A DNA stretch of 36,114 nucleotides, from contig CANRLY010000002.1 in NCBI GenBank assembly GCA_947631585.1, positions 1 through 36,114 of the forward strand, given 5' to 3'. Positions within the stretch are counted from its first letter, which is position 1. The number at the start of each line of letters is the position of its first letter. A program made the translations under genes and the position numbers. Of the stretch, positions 9,577-18,486 are shown one piece after another. Source of the DNA: an uncultured Clostridia bacterium (GTDB lineage Bacteria; Bacillota; Clostridia; Oscillospirales; Ruminococcaceae). The notes under the pieces were generated by a model. That model was not told the DNA's origin. It saw only the letters and a program-made list of their open reading frames with translations, and did no database searches.

Positions 9577-9962
9577 CTAAAGATAACTAATTAATTTATT
9601 AAGTTTGCTTTCAAATAGCTCATACGCAAAAGACTTCTTCAGGTACTGATACGCCTGCACATCGTAGCTGTTCTGCATATACAGTGTAGGACGATATGAA
9701 AAAATAAGGGCGTTCCGGTCGGAAATCTCGCACATACGCTTCGCTGTTTCAACGTTGCTAAAACCCGGCATTTTGACATCTGTAAATAAAACGTCAAACG
9801 TTGAGACTGAGTCGTATGTTGCGGAGCAGTTCCTCCCCCGCCGAGCTAAACCGCTTCACCCCCAAACTCTACGGAGTTTGTGATCGAAAATGCGCCCGGA
9901 TAGTTTTCTATAGTTTTCATCTCTGCGAGCGAATCGTCGCAGGTAACGATATTTAAAAGCAT
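9577..9962 (-). pseudogene. Remnant of a LytTR/AgrA-type response regulator receiver domain, frameshifted and truncated
   Basis: Minus strand: MLLNIVTCDDSLAEMKTIENYPGAFSITNSVEFGG ... (frame break) ... TFDVLFTDVKMPGFSNVETAKRMCEISDRNALIFSYRPTLYMQNSYDVQAYQYLKKSFAYELFESKLNKLISYL*. Confidence 0.75.
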
Positions 9963-10067
9963 GAAAAAACCTTTGCGTGCAATAGGGATATTATATCACA
10001 ACTGCAAAGGAGGAACAATGGGTGCGGCAACCATTCAGGGACGTAAATCGGCTAGTGGTGGATTCGT

Positions 10068-10247
10068 TTAGCGATTATATTTAGAAAAATAAATAAGCGT
10101 TTTTTCGCATATTTCCTCGGGGTTTTTCCCGAGATCAATAATTGCCATCAGATCATCTTTTACATTATTGGGGTAGACCGGGCTGCTTTTTACGATATTT
10201 TTTAGAAACTCTTTAAATGCATGTTCTTGAATCTTTTCGTTATTCAT
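10068..10247 (-). CDS. Small 59-aa protein (not in the supplied ORF track)
   Basis: Decoded by hand: MNNEKIQEHAFKEFLKNIVKSSPVYPNNVKDDLMAIIDLGKNPEEICEKTLIYFSKYNR*. SD TTAAGGAGAA immediately upstream of ATG; 79 nt downstream of the DUF2971-like gene, same strand. Confidence 0.6.
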   Translation of the reverse strand: MNNEKIQEHAFKEFLKNIVKSSPVYPNNVKDDLMAIIDLGKNPEEICEKTLIYFSKYNR

Positions 10248-10326
10248 ATATTCTCCTTAAAATAATTTTAATAATTGTAATCAAACACCAAATGTATTTG
10301 TTGATTGTTATTTTTCAAAGAACTTT

Positions 10327-11148
10327 TTACTCTTTGCAGACGAAAGGACCATTTTTGCACATACTGCAAAGAGACTTGAAATTTAATAGATTTTCAAATC
10401 CACTTGAGGTGATTCGTCTCTCATTGTAAAGTTTATCATACAGATCGTTTTTATGATATTTAAATGATGGACCGGTAGTAACTTTAATTTCTTTCAACAC
10501 AGTTTTGGGTATATCGATCAATATCTTTTCTACTCCCATGCTATGTTGGGGCTTTGCAATAAATCGCACTTCATTTTCATATTGCCATGCTGAATTTTTA
10601 ATAAAACCCGTCATACGAGAATTAGTATCCAAATCTATCAAACCAGAATCTTCTGAAACTTGTACGATCAAATCCCGGTGCTTCAATTTTATTGAATAGC
10701 TTTTAGTAATTACCTCAGCATAAATAATGTCGCTTAATACCAATTCTATTGGTATTGCTGCACCAACTTTTCCATTTTCCCATATGTATGCGTTGTCTGT
10801 TTCGTTGACCCAATTCAACATAGCTTTTTGTGGAATTGCTATTCTTACAGCGTTCTCCCAAGGCATACCATACAAGCCCCACATAGCCATGTTTTCAGAA
10901 TCTCCAAACGAAAAGCTTCCAATATAAGTTTTATTCCATTCTTTCCAAGAGCCTTTCATTTTAGACTCATGTTGATCATTAATTTGCAACGAATTGCCAC
11001 GAGTCATCAGAAAAGATGCTCTGTTATATATTTTTTCAAAGCTATCCCAAGTAGTATAATGGTAATAAACCTTGTGATTTTTTCCAGAATCGGCAAGAAA
11101 TTTCAAAATTTCATCAATACTATTTGGTTTTTTCTGTTGTCTATTCAT
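10327..11148 (-). CDS. DUF2971-like protein
   Basis: YYHYTTWDSFEKIYNRASFLMTRGNSLQINDQHESKMKG...YIGSFSFGDSENMAMWGLYG...AVRIAIPQKAM...YENEVRFIAKP pattern typical of DUF2971. Confidence 0.7.
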   Translation of the reverse strand: MNRQQKKPNSIDEILKFLADSGKNHKVYYHYTTWDSFEKIYNRASFLMTRGNSLQINDQHESKMKGSWKEWNKTYIGSFSFGDSENMAMWGLYGMPWENAVRIAIPQKAMLNWVNETDNAYIWENGKVGAAIPIELVLSDIIYAEVITKSYSIKLKHRDLIVQVSEDSGLIDLDTNSRMTGFIKNSAWQYENEVRFIAKPQHSMGVEKILIDIPKTVLKEIKVTTGPSFKYHKNDLYDKLYNERRITSSGFENLLNFKSLCSMCKNGPFVCKE

Positions 11149-11803
11149 ATTACAGCCTCACATTCTTTTTTACATATGGCGTTTTTCACGAATTCTATGC
11201 CACGTTGGAAATTAATGAATTGCTATATAAATAGCACTAGGTTAATTCTTTATATACCGAAAAGTTGTTATTTCACTGTTTTTATTTTATCAAGATAAGT
11301 TAAAACATTGACAATCTTTAATAAAGTATACATAATATAACATTAATAATTTCTTTTTCTTTATATTAGTATATCTTTTTGTATAATTAATTTTCATAAT
11401 TTGTCAATAAAGCAAATAATTTAATTGTATGCAATTACCGATTCATTATTAAATATAATTGATAACTGATAATTAAGGATTTAAAAGCAACCTCAACACA
11501 GCAGCTCAAATAGGAGCAAGATTTTTCCACAAAATCAATTTTGTATTGCAACTTAATTTTGGCTGTGTTGAAATCATATTTGAAGTGACTTTTTGAACTT
11601 TTGTATAAAAATCGCTAATATATTAATCCAATTGATGATTTTCTCATTAAAATATCGCTTCATGCCGTAATAAAAATACGCCAACACCAATGAGAAGCCG
11701 TGAGCCTTTATGGTCAAACAGGCTGCATACTGCGAGTACCATTTACATGGCGGATATGCCCGACGCAGGGCAACAACCCGACTTGCCGTTTTTATTGCAG
11801 CAG

Positions 11804-11980
11804 TGCGGCTATTACCGCAAAGTTTGAAAATTCTAACAAAATCTCCTGAATTCTTGATGTTTCTAACCTTGTGTTGTCGCAGATCTCGTCCAGCGTCGCT
11901 GTCTTTTCACGGTGTTTTGATGGTTGCAAAGGTGCTTTTATTCGTAAAAAGTCTGATAAATTTACTTATTATCTCTTCGC
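11804..11980 (-). pseudogene. Decayed coding fragment with winged-helix-like sequence, possibly the C-terminus of a DprA-type protein
   Basis: Minus-strand frame without a start codon: VNLSDFLRIKAPLQPSKHREKTATLDEICDNTRLETSRIQEILLEFSNFAVIAALLQ*; 'LDEICDNTGLE..RI.E.LLE.E..GVIAAL' logic. Coordinates approximate. Confidence 0.35.
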
Positions 11981-12050
11981 TTATGTTAGGGCAATCGTCG
12001 CCATGGCGGGCTATCTTTCCTCTAGTCGGGGTTAGGTCTACTGCCGCTTG

Positions 12051-14333
12051 CTACTCTATGCTGTACGTTTTGCCTTTTTCGGTCTCGAACGTGCAAACGC
12101 CGTTTTCCAGCCTGACCGGAACGTTCTCACCGGCGCATTTAACACTCAGCAGCTCATCGCTCACTACATGGCAGGTCTCGCCGCAAAGAGATAAGATCTC
12201 CGCTTTGACCGGTTTTCCGCCTTTCCAGCTTGCGCTTACAGAAAATCCTCCCCGTGCCCTGAGACCCTGAAAACTTCCCTCCGACCACTGCGGCGGAATT
12301 GCTCCCAGCAGTCTCAGCTCACCGCAGGAACTCTGTATCAGCGCTTCCGCTATTCCGGCTGCGCCGCCGAAATTTCCGTCTATCTGGAACGGCGGGTGCA
12401 TATCGAACATATTTATGCTGGTGGAATTTGACAGCAGTGCGGAAATGTTCTCTCCGACCTTTTCGCCGTCAAGCAGCCTTGCCCAGTGGTTGATTATCCA
12501 CGCCCTCGACCAGCCGGTATGACCTCCTCCGTGGGAAAGCCTGCGCTCCAGTGTGGCTCTGGCAGCGGCGGCAAGCTCCGGCGTTCTGCGGGGAGATATC
12601 ATGTCCGCCGGATACAGGGCAAATAGCTGGGAAATGTGCCTGTGTCCCGGCTCTACTTCGTCGTAGTCCTCCGCCCACTCCATTATCTGACCGTACTTTC
12701 CTATTTCCGGCTTGGGAAGCCTTTCCCGGATATCCTCAAGCTTTTGGCAGAACTCCCGGTCTCTGCCTAAGACAGCACCCGACTGTATCACCGCCGTGAA
12801 AAGCTCGTGAAGTATCTGGCTGTCCATGGACGACCCTGCGCAGACAGAACCCTGCGTTCCGCTGCCGGTAAGGTAAGTGTTTTCCGGCGAGACAGACGGA
12901 CAGGTCACCAGCCTGCCTTTTTTGTCCTCGATAAGAAAATCAACGAAAAATTCTGCGGCTTCTTTCAAAGTATCAAATTTTTCTGCAAGAAACTCTTTAT
13001 CAAGGGTGAATTTGTAATGTTCCCAGATATGCAGACAAAGCCACGCCGCACCCATAGGCCACTGAGTTCCCGGCATCCACAAGTCCTGAGGGGCGGTATC
13101 TCCCCAGAGATCGGTGTTATGGTGGCACATAAAGCCTGAGCAGCCGTACATTTTTCTGGCGGTCTCCCTGCCGGAGGGACGCATCTTCTCGATCAGGTCG
13201 AACAGCGGCTGGTGCAGTTCTGAAAATCCCCAGATCTCCGCCGGCCAGTAGTTCATTTCGGTATTAATGTTTATTGTGAATTTGCAGCCCCACGCAGGCC
13301 AGGGTCTGTCGTTCCAAATGCCCTGTAGGTTCAGTGGGAGCGTGCCGGGTCTGCTGCCGGATATCATCAGGTATTTCCCGAAATTAAAGTACAGTTCGGC
13401 AAGCTTGTTATCCTCTCCGCCGTTCCTGACATTTTCAAGTCTTTTGTCGGTAGGAAGTCCGGCACTGCCGCCGCTGTTGTCGCACAGGTCCAGCCTGCAC
13501 CTGTCATAAAAGCTGCGGTAGTCGGCGATATGGGCTTTTTTCACATCTTCATAATTTTTTGCCAGAACTTTCTCAGCGTCCTTTAAGCAAAGTTCCTTAT
13601 GGTCTTTATGGCGGTAGCTGGTACGGCAGGTCACGGCAACGGTCACCTGGTCGCAGCCTGTGCAGACCAGCGAACTGCCGTAAGCCTTTACTTTTCCGCC
13701 CTTGCTTCTGACCATTACAGCAGAAGAGAAGCAAAGGCTGCCCTCTCCGCCCATTCCTCCGTTATAGAAGATGGTATCGTCTTTCACCGGAGCATTGAAG
13801 TCGTAGTAATCGTCTCTGCCGTCGTTCATGAAGATCTTCAGGTCAACGCTTTTTTCCTTGTCGGCAGAAATATTGACCAGCACCGCCTCGTCCGGGCAGG
13901 AAGCAATTATCTCTCTGGTGAACCTGACTCCTCCGGCGGTGAACTCCGTTTTGCACACCGCCTGTGAAATATCCAGGCTCCGTCTATAGTCTGTGACTTC
14001 TCCCCTGTCAGGCGACTGTATCACCAGTTCCCCCAGGAGCATATAATGCCGCTGATTTACAGGCGTGCCGCAAAAAGCGTCCCTGACGATCTCTTCAGCT
14101 TCCGGTATCTTCTCATCAAGCAGAAGTTCCCTTACCTTTTGCAGGTTTTCAAAAGCTGACGGGTTCACTCTATCCCTTGGCCCTCCCGACCAGATGGAAT
14201 CTTCATTGAGCCAGATATGCTCGTCATAAGTCCCCCCGAAAGCCATTGCTCCCAGTCTGCCGCTTCCGGTGGGCAGCGCCTGATCCCAGTTCTCAGCCGG
14301 CTTCTCATACCACAAGATCTCCGATGTGTTCAT
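12051..14333 (-). CDS. Glycoside hydrolase family 95 alpha-L-fucosidase-like protein (no signal peptide seen)
   Basis: LWYEKPAENWDQALPTGSGRLGAMAFGGTYDEHIWLNEDSIWSGGP, NLQGIWNDRPWPAWGCKFTININTEMNYWPAE, HHNTDLWGDTAPQD, MHPPFQIDGNFGGAAGIAEALIQS. Confidence 0.93.
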   Translation of the reverse strand: MNTSEILWYEKPAENWDQALPTGSGRLGAMAFGGTYDEHIWLNEDSIWSGGPRDRVNPSAFENLQKVRELLLDEKIPEAEEIVRDAFCGTPVNQRHYMLLGELVIQSPDRGEVTDYRRSLDISQAVCKTEFTAGGVRFTREIIASCPDEAVLVNISADKEKSVDLKIFMNDGRDDYYDFNAPVKDDTIFYNGGMGGEGSLCFSSAVMVRSKGGKVKAYGSSLVCTGCDQVTVAVTCRTSYRHKDHKELCLKDAEKVLAKNYEDVKKAHIADYRSFYDRCRLDLCDNSGGSAGLPTDKRLENVRNGGEDNKLAELYFNFGKYLMISGSRPGTLPLNLQGIWNDRPWPAWGCKFTININTEMNYWPAEIWGFSELHQPLFDLIEKMRPSGRETARKMYGCSGFMCHHNTDLWGDTAPQDLWMPGTQWPMGAAWLCLHIWEHYKFTLDKEFLAEKFDTLKEAAEFFVDFLIEDKKGRLVTCPSVSPENTYLTGSGTQGSVCAGSSMDSQILHELFTAVIQSGAVLGRDREFCQKLEDIRERLPKPEIGKYGQIMEWAEDYDEVEPGHRHISQLFALYPADMISPRRTPELAAAARATLERRLSHGGGHTGWSRAWIINHWARLLDGEKVGENISALLSNSTSINMFDMHPPFQIDGNFGGAAGIAEALIQSSCGELRLLGAIPPQWSEGSFQGLRARGGFSVSASWKGGKPVKAEILSLCGETCHVVSDELLSVKCAGENVPVRLENGVCTFETEKGKTYSIE

Positions 14334-14371
14334 CTTCCTGCTCCTTTCATCTCACTGACCTGCTCTCCTGC

Positions 14372-14478
14372 GCCGCAGGGCGGCTGCCGGCGGGCTTCGC
14401 CCGCCGGCTCAGCGTCTGGAAGGCGCTGCCTTCCAGACGCTCCAGCGGAGCAAAGCTCCGCTGGAGCCGCCCTGCGGC
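14372..14478. repeat. Perfect composite palindrome: 14-bp closing stem enclosing three triloop hairpins (potential four-way junction)
   Basis: GCCGCAGGGCGGCT (14372-14385) pairs with AGCCGCCCTGCGGC (14465-14478). Inside: GCCGGCGGGC-TTC-GCCCGCCGGC (14386-14408), AGCGTCTGGAAGGC-GCT-GCCTTCCAGACGCT (14411-14441), CCAGCGGAGC-AAA-GCTCCGCTGG (14442-14464). Confidence 0.95.
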
Positions 14479-14603
14479 ATCGCTGAAAGAGCCGTATAAG
14501 CTGCTGAAACAATGATAGCATAAAGAGAAAAAGATTTCAAGGAGAAAAAGGCATAAAACAACACAATACACAAAAATGTCATGAAAAAAATGGGTTTTTG
14601 CTA

Positions 14604-14632
14604 TTTACAAATTTAAGGTTGTGTGATAGAAT
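14604..14632 (+). promoter_or_regulatory. Candidate sigma-A promoter for nifJ: TTTACA - 17 nt - TAGAAT
   Basis: TTTACA 14604-14609, 17-nt spacer, TAGAAT 14627-14632. Confidence 0.6.
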
Positions 14633-14731
14633 ATATAGTTGAAGTAATATGGTCGCATATGCCGGACAACGAATCCGGCAGGCGGCTTCCATAATTGCTG
14701 AGCTTGACTAATTTTTTTAGGAGGATAAAAA

Positions 14732-17700
14732 ATGGCAAGAAAAATGAAAACCATGGACGGTAACAACGCTGCTGCATGGGCGTCATACCCATTTACAGAA
14801 GTCGCTGCTATCTATCCTATCACCCCCTCCTCAGTAATGGCTGAGGTGACAGACCAGTGGTCCGCAAAGGGACAGACAAACATTTTCGGTCAGCCTGTAA
14901 AGGTTGCGGAAATGCAGTCCGAAGCAGGAGCGTCGGGAACAGTTCACGGCTCTCTGGCAGCAGGCGCTCTTACCACAACTTATACGGCTTCACAGGGACT
15001 TCTCCTTATGATCCCGAATATGTATAAGATCGCCGGCGAATTGCTTCCCTGCGTTATCCATGTTTCCGCAAGATGCGTAGCGTCACACGCACTTAATATC
15101 TTCGGCGACCACTCTGACGTGTACGCTTGCCGCCAGACAGGTTTCGCAATGCTCTGCTCTTCAAACGTTCAGGAAGTAATGGACCTGGGAACTATCGCTC
15201 ACCTTTCAACGATCAAGGGAAGAGTACCGTTCCTGCACTTCTTCGACGGCTTCAGGACCTCCCACGAGATCCAGAAGATCGAAGTCTGGGATAAGGACGA
15301 AGTTGCTTCCATGGTGGATATGGACGCTATCCAGCAGTTCCGTGACAGAGCTATAAACCCTGAACACCCCGTGCTCAGAGGTACCGCTCAGAACGGCGAT
15401 ATCTTCTTCCAGGCAAGAGAAGCCTGCAACACCTACTACAATAATATCCCCGGCGTTGTAGAAGAGTATATGGATACCGTAAACGCTAAGATCGGTACGA
15501 ATTATAAGCTCTTTAACTACTACGGCGCTCCCGACGCAGACCACGTTATAGTCGCTATGGGCTCTGTCTGCGATACTATCGAGGAAACTATCGACTACCT
15601 GAATAATAACGAGGGAACTAAACTGGGTCTCGTTAAGGTAAGACTTTACAGACCTTTCGTTTCTGAAAAGCTCAACGAGGCTATCCCTGCTACCTGCAAA
15701 CAGATCTCTGTTCTCGACCGCTCCAAAGAACCCGGCTCTATGGGCGAACCTCTGTACCTGGACGTTGCAGCTACAATGAAGAAGTACAGACCTGAAATGG
15801 TCATCGCTCACGGCCGTTACGGTCTCGGCTCAAAGGATACTACTCCCGCTCAGATCAAGGCTGTTTACTGGAACTCCTTCTTCTTCCATATGGATTCTTT
15901 CAAGGAAGAATTTACAATCGGTATCACCGACGACGTTACTAACCTCTCCCTGCCTACAGAGGGCAAACTGGACTCCGCTCCTGCCGGAACTACTTCCTGC
16001 AAATTCTGGGGTCTGGGCGCAGACGGTACTGTCGGCGCAAACAAGAACTCTATCAAGATCATAGGCGACCATACCGATATGTACGCTCAGGCATACTTCG
16101 CTTATGACTCCAAGAAGTCCGGAGGCGTTACCGTTTCTCACCTGAGATTCGGAAAGACCCCCATCAAGTCCACCTACCTTATCAACAGGGCTGACTTCGT
16201 GGCTTGCCATAACGAATCCTATATCACCAAGTATGATATGGTCTCCGACGTAAAACCGGGCGGAACTTTCCTCCTTAACTGCCAATGGAACGATAAGGAA
16301 CTGGATAAACACCTCCCCGGTCAGGTAAAGAGATATATCGCTCAGAACGGTATCAAGTTCTACACCATCAACGGCGTTAAGATCGGTAAGGAAATAGGTC
16401 TGGGCAACAGGATAAATACCGTCCTCCAGTCCGCATTCTTCAAGCTCGCTAATATAATCCCCATCGAGGACGCCGTTAAGTATATGAAAGACGCAGCTAC
16501 CGCTTCTTACTCCAAGAAGGGCGACGCTGTAGTTAAGATGAACCACGACGCTATAGACGCCGGCTACCAGCAGGTGCATGAAGTCGCTATCCCTGCCGCA
16601 TGGGCTGACGCTAAGGATACTCATATGGGTATGCCTAAGGTAAAATGCGACGACAAGACTCTGGAGAAATTCGTAAACGAGATCCAGATCCCCTGCAACG
16701 CTCAGGAGGGCGACAAGCTGCCTGTTTCCACATTTGTGGATATGCCTGACGGAACATTCCCCCAGGGCTCTGCCGCTTTCGAGAAGAGAGGTATCGCAGT
16801 GGACGTTCCTCAGTGGAACGGAGAGAACTGCATACAGTGCAACTTCTGCTCTTATGTATGTCCTCACGCTGTTATCCGCCCTGCTATCCTTACCGAGGAC
16901 GAGCTGAAAAAAGCTCCCGCTATCGCTAAGGATAAGGCTGTTGCCTGCACCGGAATGCCCGGCTACTATTTCGTAATGACAATGTCCGCTCTGGACTGCA
17001 CAGGCTGCGGCTCCTGCGTGAACGTTTGTCCCGGAAAGAAAGGCAATAAGGCTCTCAGCATGATGCCTCTGGAAACTCAGCTGGCTGAACAGGAACTGTT
17101 CAACTATGCAGTTAAACTTCCTGAGAAGAAAGAAGTTCTCGAGAAGTTCAAAGAGACTACCGTTAAGGGCTCTCAGTTCAAACAGCCTCTGCTGGAATTC
17201 TCCGGCGCTTGCGCAGGCTGCGGAGAAACTCCTTACGCAAAACTGGTAACTCAGCTGTTCGGCGACAGAATGTATATCGCAAACGCTACCGGCTGCTCTT
17301 CTATCTGGGGCGGTTCTGCTCCCTCGACTCCTTACACAACCAACAAGGACGGCAAGGGTCCTGCCTGGGCAAACTCCCTGTTTGAAGATAACGCTGAGTA
17401 CGGATACGGTATGTTCCTGGCTCAGAATACCATCAGACAGAGAACTATCGCTAAACTGCTTGAACTGGAAAAGACTACTAAGTCCGCTCCCGTTAAGTCC
17501 GCTATAGAAAAGTTCCTCTCTACCGTAAACGACGGAAAGGCTAACTCCCCTGCTACCGACGAGCTTATCTCCGCTCTGAAGAAAGCTAAGAACAAGGCGG
17601 CTGAGGAGATACTCAAGGACGCTGACTTCCTCAGAAAGAAATCCATGTGGGTATTCGGAGGAGACGGCTGGGCTTACGATATCGGATTCTCCGGTCTTGA

Positions 17701-18313
17701 CCATGTTATCGCTTCCGGCGAGGACGTAAATATCCTGGTATTCGATACCGAGGTTTACTCCAACACCGGCGGACAGTCCTCCAAGTCCACTCCTACCGGC
17801 GCTATCGCTCAGTTCGCTGCTGCCGGAAAGGAAGTCAAGAAAAAAGACCTTGCCGGTATCGCAATGTCCTACGGCTACGTTTATGTGGCTCACGTTGCAA
17901 TGGGCGCAGACTACAACCAGTGTATCAAGGCTTTCGCTGAGGCAGAAGCTTACAACGGACCTTCACTGATAATCGCTTACGCTCCTTGTATCAACCACGG
18001 TATCAAGGGCGGAATGTCTATCGCTCAGACTGAGGAGAAGAAGGCTGTAGAGGCTGGCTACTGGCACCTGTACAGGTTCAATCCTGAGCTGAAGAAACAG
18101 GGCAAGAATCCTTTCACCCTTGACTCCAAGGCTCCGTCTAAGGACTACAGAGACTTCATCATGGGCGAAGTTCGTTACAACGCTCTGGCAAGACAGAACC
18201 CTGAAAGAGCTGAGAAACTCTTCAGCAGCGCAGTTCAGAACGCTGCCGACAGATACGATTATCTGGTAAGACTTTCCAAGCTCTATGCCCCTGACGACGA
18301 GGATAAGAAATGA
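14732..18313 (+). CDS. nifJ: Pyruvate:ferredoxin (flavodoxin) oxidoreductase
   Basis: SD GGAGG; MKTMDGNNAAAWASYPFTEVAAIYPITPSSVMAE; two ferredoxin clusters CIQCNFCSYVCP and CTGCGSCVNVCP; TPP region GDGWAYDIGFSGLDHVIASGEDVNILVFDTEVYSNTGGQSSKSTPTGA. Confidence 0.98.
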   Translation: MARKMKTMDGNNAAAWASYPFTEVAAIYPITPSSVMAEVTDQWSAKGQTNIFGQPVKVAEMQSEAGASGTVHGSLAAGALTTTYTASQGLLLMIPNMYKIAGELLPCVIHVSARCVASHALNIFGDHSDVYACRQTGFAMLCSSNVQEVMDLGTIAHLSTIKGRVPFLHFFDGFRTSHEIQKIEVWDKDEVASMVDMDAIQQFRDRAINPEHPVLRGTAQNGDIFFQAREACNTYYNNIPGVVEEYMDTVNAKIGTNYKLFNYYGAPDADHVIVAMGSVCDTIEETIDYLNNNEGTKLGLVKVRLYRPFVSEKLNEAIPATCKQISVLDRSKEPGSMGEPLYLDVAATMKKYRPEMVIAHGRYGLGSKDTTPAQIKAVYWNSFFFHMDSFKEEFTIGITDDVTNLSLPTEGKLDSAPAGTTSCKFWGLGADGTVGANKNSIKIIGDHTDMYAQAYFAYDSKKSGGVTVSHLRFGKTPIKSTYLINRADFVACHNESYITKYDMVSDVKPGGTFLLNCQWNDKELDKHLPGQVKRYIAQNGIKFYTINGVKIGKEIGLGNRINTVLQSAFFKLANIIPIEDAVKYMKDAATASYSKKGDAVVKMNHDAIDAGYQQVHEVAIPAAWADAKDTHMGMPKVKCDDKTLEKFVNEIQIPCNAQEGDKLPVSTFVDMPDGTFPQGSAAFEKRGIAVDVPQWNGENCIQCNFCSYVCPHAVIRPAILTEDELKKAPAIAKDKAVACTGMPGYYFVMTMSALDCTGCGSCVNVCPGKKGNKALSMMPLETQLAEQELFNYAVKLPEKKEVLEKFKETTVKGSQFKQPLLEFSGACAGCGETPYAKLVTQLFGDRMYIANATGCSSIWGGSAPSTPYTTNKDGKGPAWANSLFEDNAEYGYGMFLAQNTIRQRTIAKLLELEKTTKSAPVKSAIEKFLSTVNDGKANSPATDELISALKKAKNKAAEEILKDADFLRKKSMWVFGGDGWAYDIGFSGLDHVIASGEDVNILVFDTEVYSNTGGQSSKSTPTGAIAQFAAAGKEVKKKDLAGIAMSYGYVYVAHVAMGADYNQCIKAFAEAEAYNGPSLIIAYAPCINHGIKGGMSIAQTEEKKAVEAGYWHLYRFNPELKKQGKNPFTLDSKAPSKDYRDFIMGEVRYNALARQNPERAEKLFSSAVQNAADRYDYLVRLSKLYAPDDEDKK

Positions 18314-18344
18314 TCTGACATTTCAAATTCAGTCGGATAATATT

Positions 18345-18376
18345 AAGCTCCCTGGTAAAACAGGGAGCTTTTATTT
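18345..18376 (+). terminator. Intrinsic terminator after nifJ
   Basis: AAGCTCCCTG-GTAAAA-CAGGGAGCTT followed by TTATTTT. Confidence 0.85.
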
Positions 18377-18486
18377 TGCTTAAAACAGATAAAACCTGCC
18401 GGAGTTTTAAAATATCTCTTTATTTTTCTCACATAATATGGTATACTTGTTTCAGATGTATTTCAAAAGAAAAGGAGAAGAGACCT

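Noticed and set aside
11710-12270. 186-aa plus-strand ORF
   Set aside because: Overlaps the GH95 3' end antisense and a degenerate region; no recognisable domain or SD.
14372-14478. tRNA-like cloverleaf interpretation
   Set aside because: All loops are 3 nt, stems are 10-14 bp, and there is no anticodon, T-loop or CCA features, so it is not a tRNA.
15830-17893. 687-aa minus-strand ORF inside nifJ
   Set aside because: Antisense to a highly confident PFOR gene; low-complexity Ser/Val/Leu composition is the shadow of biased codon usage.
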